This document shows positions 63,064-64,000 of a DNA stretch of 64,000 nt, one piece after another. Each line of letters opens with the position of its first letter. The first letter of the stretch is position 1. Below the pieces are notes generated by a model that was given only the letters and a program-made list of their open reading frames with translations, did not search any database and was not told the DNA's origin. This DNA comes from Sinorhizobium mexicanum (GTDB lineage Bacteria > Pseudomonadota > Alphaproteobacteria > Rhizobiales > Rhizobiaceae): the NCBI RefSeq assembly GCF_013488225.1, contig NZ_CP041240.1, forward strand, positions 186,001 through 250,000, read 5' to 3'. The position numbers were made by a program, and so were the translations under genes.

Positions 63064-64000
63064 CAGGTTGAAGCCTTTTGCATGTTCCACATCGGGTACA
63101 CAGCCGACGGAACATGAACCAGACCAATCAGAGATTTTCGGCGAGCGATTGGCTCGATATGCTGACCCAACATGACAGTGCCAACAAAGTCCCACGCGAG
63201 GCGTTGCATTGCACGGGCCAGTGCTTGGCGCTCCTCAAGTGTTTCGACCTCTACCCATTTGGCCCGGAGAGCCTCGTATTCATCGTTCTTCGGCCAGCCA
63301 TAATAGTCTACGCCATTTGCAGCGAGCAAAGGCAAACTGATCGGATTGCCAAATTTGGAATTGGTGAAGTCGCTAATAAATACGCTCCAGCCGCCGTCCT
63401 CAATCGGTTCCTTCTTTGCACGGCGTTCTTCAACCCCGGCCCAGTCGCTCGGGGCGAGCTCAGCACTGACTCCAATCTTTCGCAGGGTGTTCGCCAGATA
63501 TTGCGCGGCATTGCTGGCTGGCGGCCAGTCCGTGGCCTGCAAAATGACAACCGTTTCGCCGGCATATCCCGCCTCCTGCAAGAGATGCTTAGCTCTTTCC
63601 GGGTCGCCGCCCTTTTTGTACCATCCCGTGTTTTCGTCGTTGGAATACGGGGTGCTGTTTCCAAATATTGATGTAACAGGGTGTATGTAGTTTGGATCGA
63701 ATCCGGCCGCCAGCATAATTGCTTCCTGATCGATCAGGTGAAGCATCGCCTGACGAGCCTTGACGTTGTTGAACGGCTTCTGCAGGCAGTTCATGCGTAA
63801 GAACATGTCTTGACCCGAAGTGTTTATGATCTCCAATTCAAGGTTGAAATCGCTCTTGATCACAGGGTATAGTACTTGTGATGGTACTTGAACCAAATCG
63901 ACCTCTCCCGCTTGGAGAGCCGCGAAGGCGGTCTGTTGATCGGAAATATATTGCGTGACCACTCTATCGACCTTGACGAACTTTCCGCCGGCGAACGCGT
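63063..64000 (-). CDS. Dipeptide-type ABC substrate-binding protein (SBP family 5), N-terminal part beyond the window
   Basis: An open reverse frame enters at the right edge and ends with TGA at 63063. The visible 312 residues begin AFAGGKFVKVDRVVTQYISD and continue QQTAFAALQAGEVDLVQVPS, the standard SBP_bac_5 pattern, then NNVKARQAMLHLIDQEAIML and a C-terminal LAWDFVGTVMLGQHIEPIA. The protein binds peptides or other solutes in the periplasm. The signal peptide and start are outside the window. It heads the operon with two permeases and two ATPases. Confidence 0.92.
   Translation of the reverse strand, partial: AFAGGKFVKVDRVVTQYISDQQTAFAALQAGEVDLVQVPSQVLYPVIKSDFNLELEIINTSGQDMFLRMNCLQKPFNNVKARQAMLHLIDQEAIMLAAGFDPNYIHPVTSIFGNSTPYSNDENTGWYKKGGDPERAKHLLQEAGYAGETVVILQATDWPPASNAAQYLANTLRKIGVSAELAPSDWAGVEERRAKKEPIEDGGWSVFISDFTNSKFGNPISLPLLAANGVDYYGWPKNDEYEALRAKWVEVETLEERQALARAMQRLAWDFVGTVMLGQHIEPIARRKSLIGLVHVPSAVYPMWNMQKAST

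Noticed and set aside
1..64000. nod box, NifA upstream sites, tRNA genes, CRISPR repeats, replication genes
   Set aside because: Scanned by eye on both strands; nothing convincing was found.

Overview
The window looks like an accessory replicon or island of an alphaproteobacterium of the Rhizobiales (Rhizobium, Sinorhizobium or Mesorhizobium type). This is inferred from amino-acid and dipeptide ABC operons of rhizobial style, relics of a TrbI-like conjugation gene, a LuxR-type fragment, and dense decayed IS elements (IS256, IS110, IS6, IS5, group II intron). No rRNA, tRNA, CRISPR array or replication origin was seen. Roughly a fifth of the window is gene debris.

Layout. 1-9.2 kb: a leftward operon for an ectoine/hydroxyectoine-type ABC importer followed by an M20 amidohydrolase, with an Lrp regulator, an XRE-cupin regulator, a LysR regulator, an amidase and a creatinase/DoeA-like M24 protein. 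9.2-14.8 kb: a decayed polyamine-type binding protein, then leftward genes resembling carnitine catabolism (BKACE enzyme, thioesterase, carnitine dehydrogenase), an M19 dipeptidase and an OsmC protein. 14.9-16.6 kb: debris.

16.8-51 kb: the main feature, a probable specialised-metabolite locus. Two large hybrid NRPS-PKS proteins (TE-A-PCP-KS-AT-KR-ACP at 16.9-24.1 kb, leftward; C-A-PCP-KS-AT-ACP-TE at 40.8-47.9 kb, rightward) bracket genes of ectoine-type chemistry: ectoine synthase (EctC), diaminobutyrate aminotransferase (EctB), aspartokinase and the 3' end of aspartate-semialdehyde dehydrogenase. They lie with a PurD-like ATP-grasp ligase, a GNAT acetyltransferase, a second carnitine-dehydrogenase homologue, a second BKACE enzyme and a MATE exporter. 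A second ATP-grasp ligase and an MlrC-like M81 peptidase follow the second megasynthase. No typical EctA was found, so the working model is that aspartate semialdehyde to diaminobutyrate chemistry and EctC-type cyclisation feed or finish an NRPS-PKS product. A decayed Sfp-type phosphopantetheinyl transferase lies beside the second megasynthase.

51-58.8 kb: decayed IS6 and IS110 elements and a binding-protein fragment, then MmgE/PrpD, a class III aminotransferase and an amidohydrolase, then debris. 59.2-64 kb: a leftward dipeptide-type ABC importer whose binding-protein gene runs off the right edge.

Genome dynamics are visible: an IS256 insertion with an 8-bp target duplication, a carnitine-dehydrogenase pair with a central nucleotide-identical block and diverged ends, a trbI relic whose two pieces flank about 21.5 kb of the biosynthetic region, and a 36-bp perfect inverted repeat at the asd relic.
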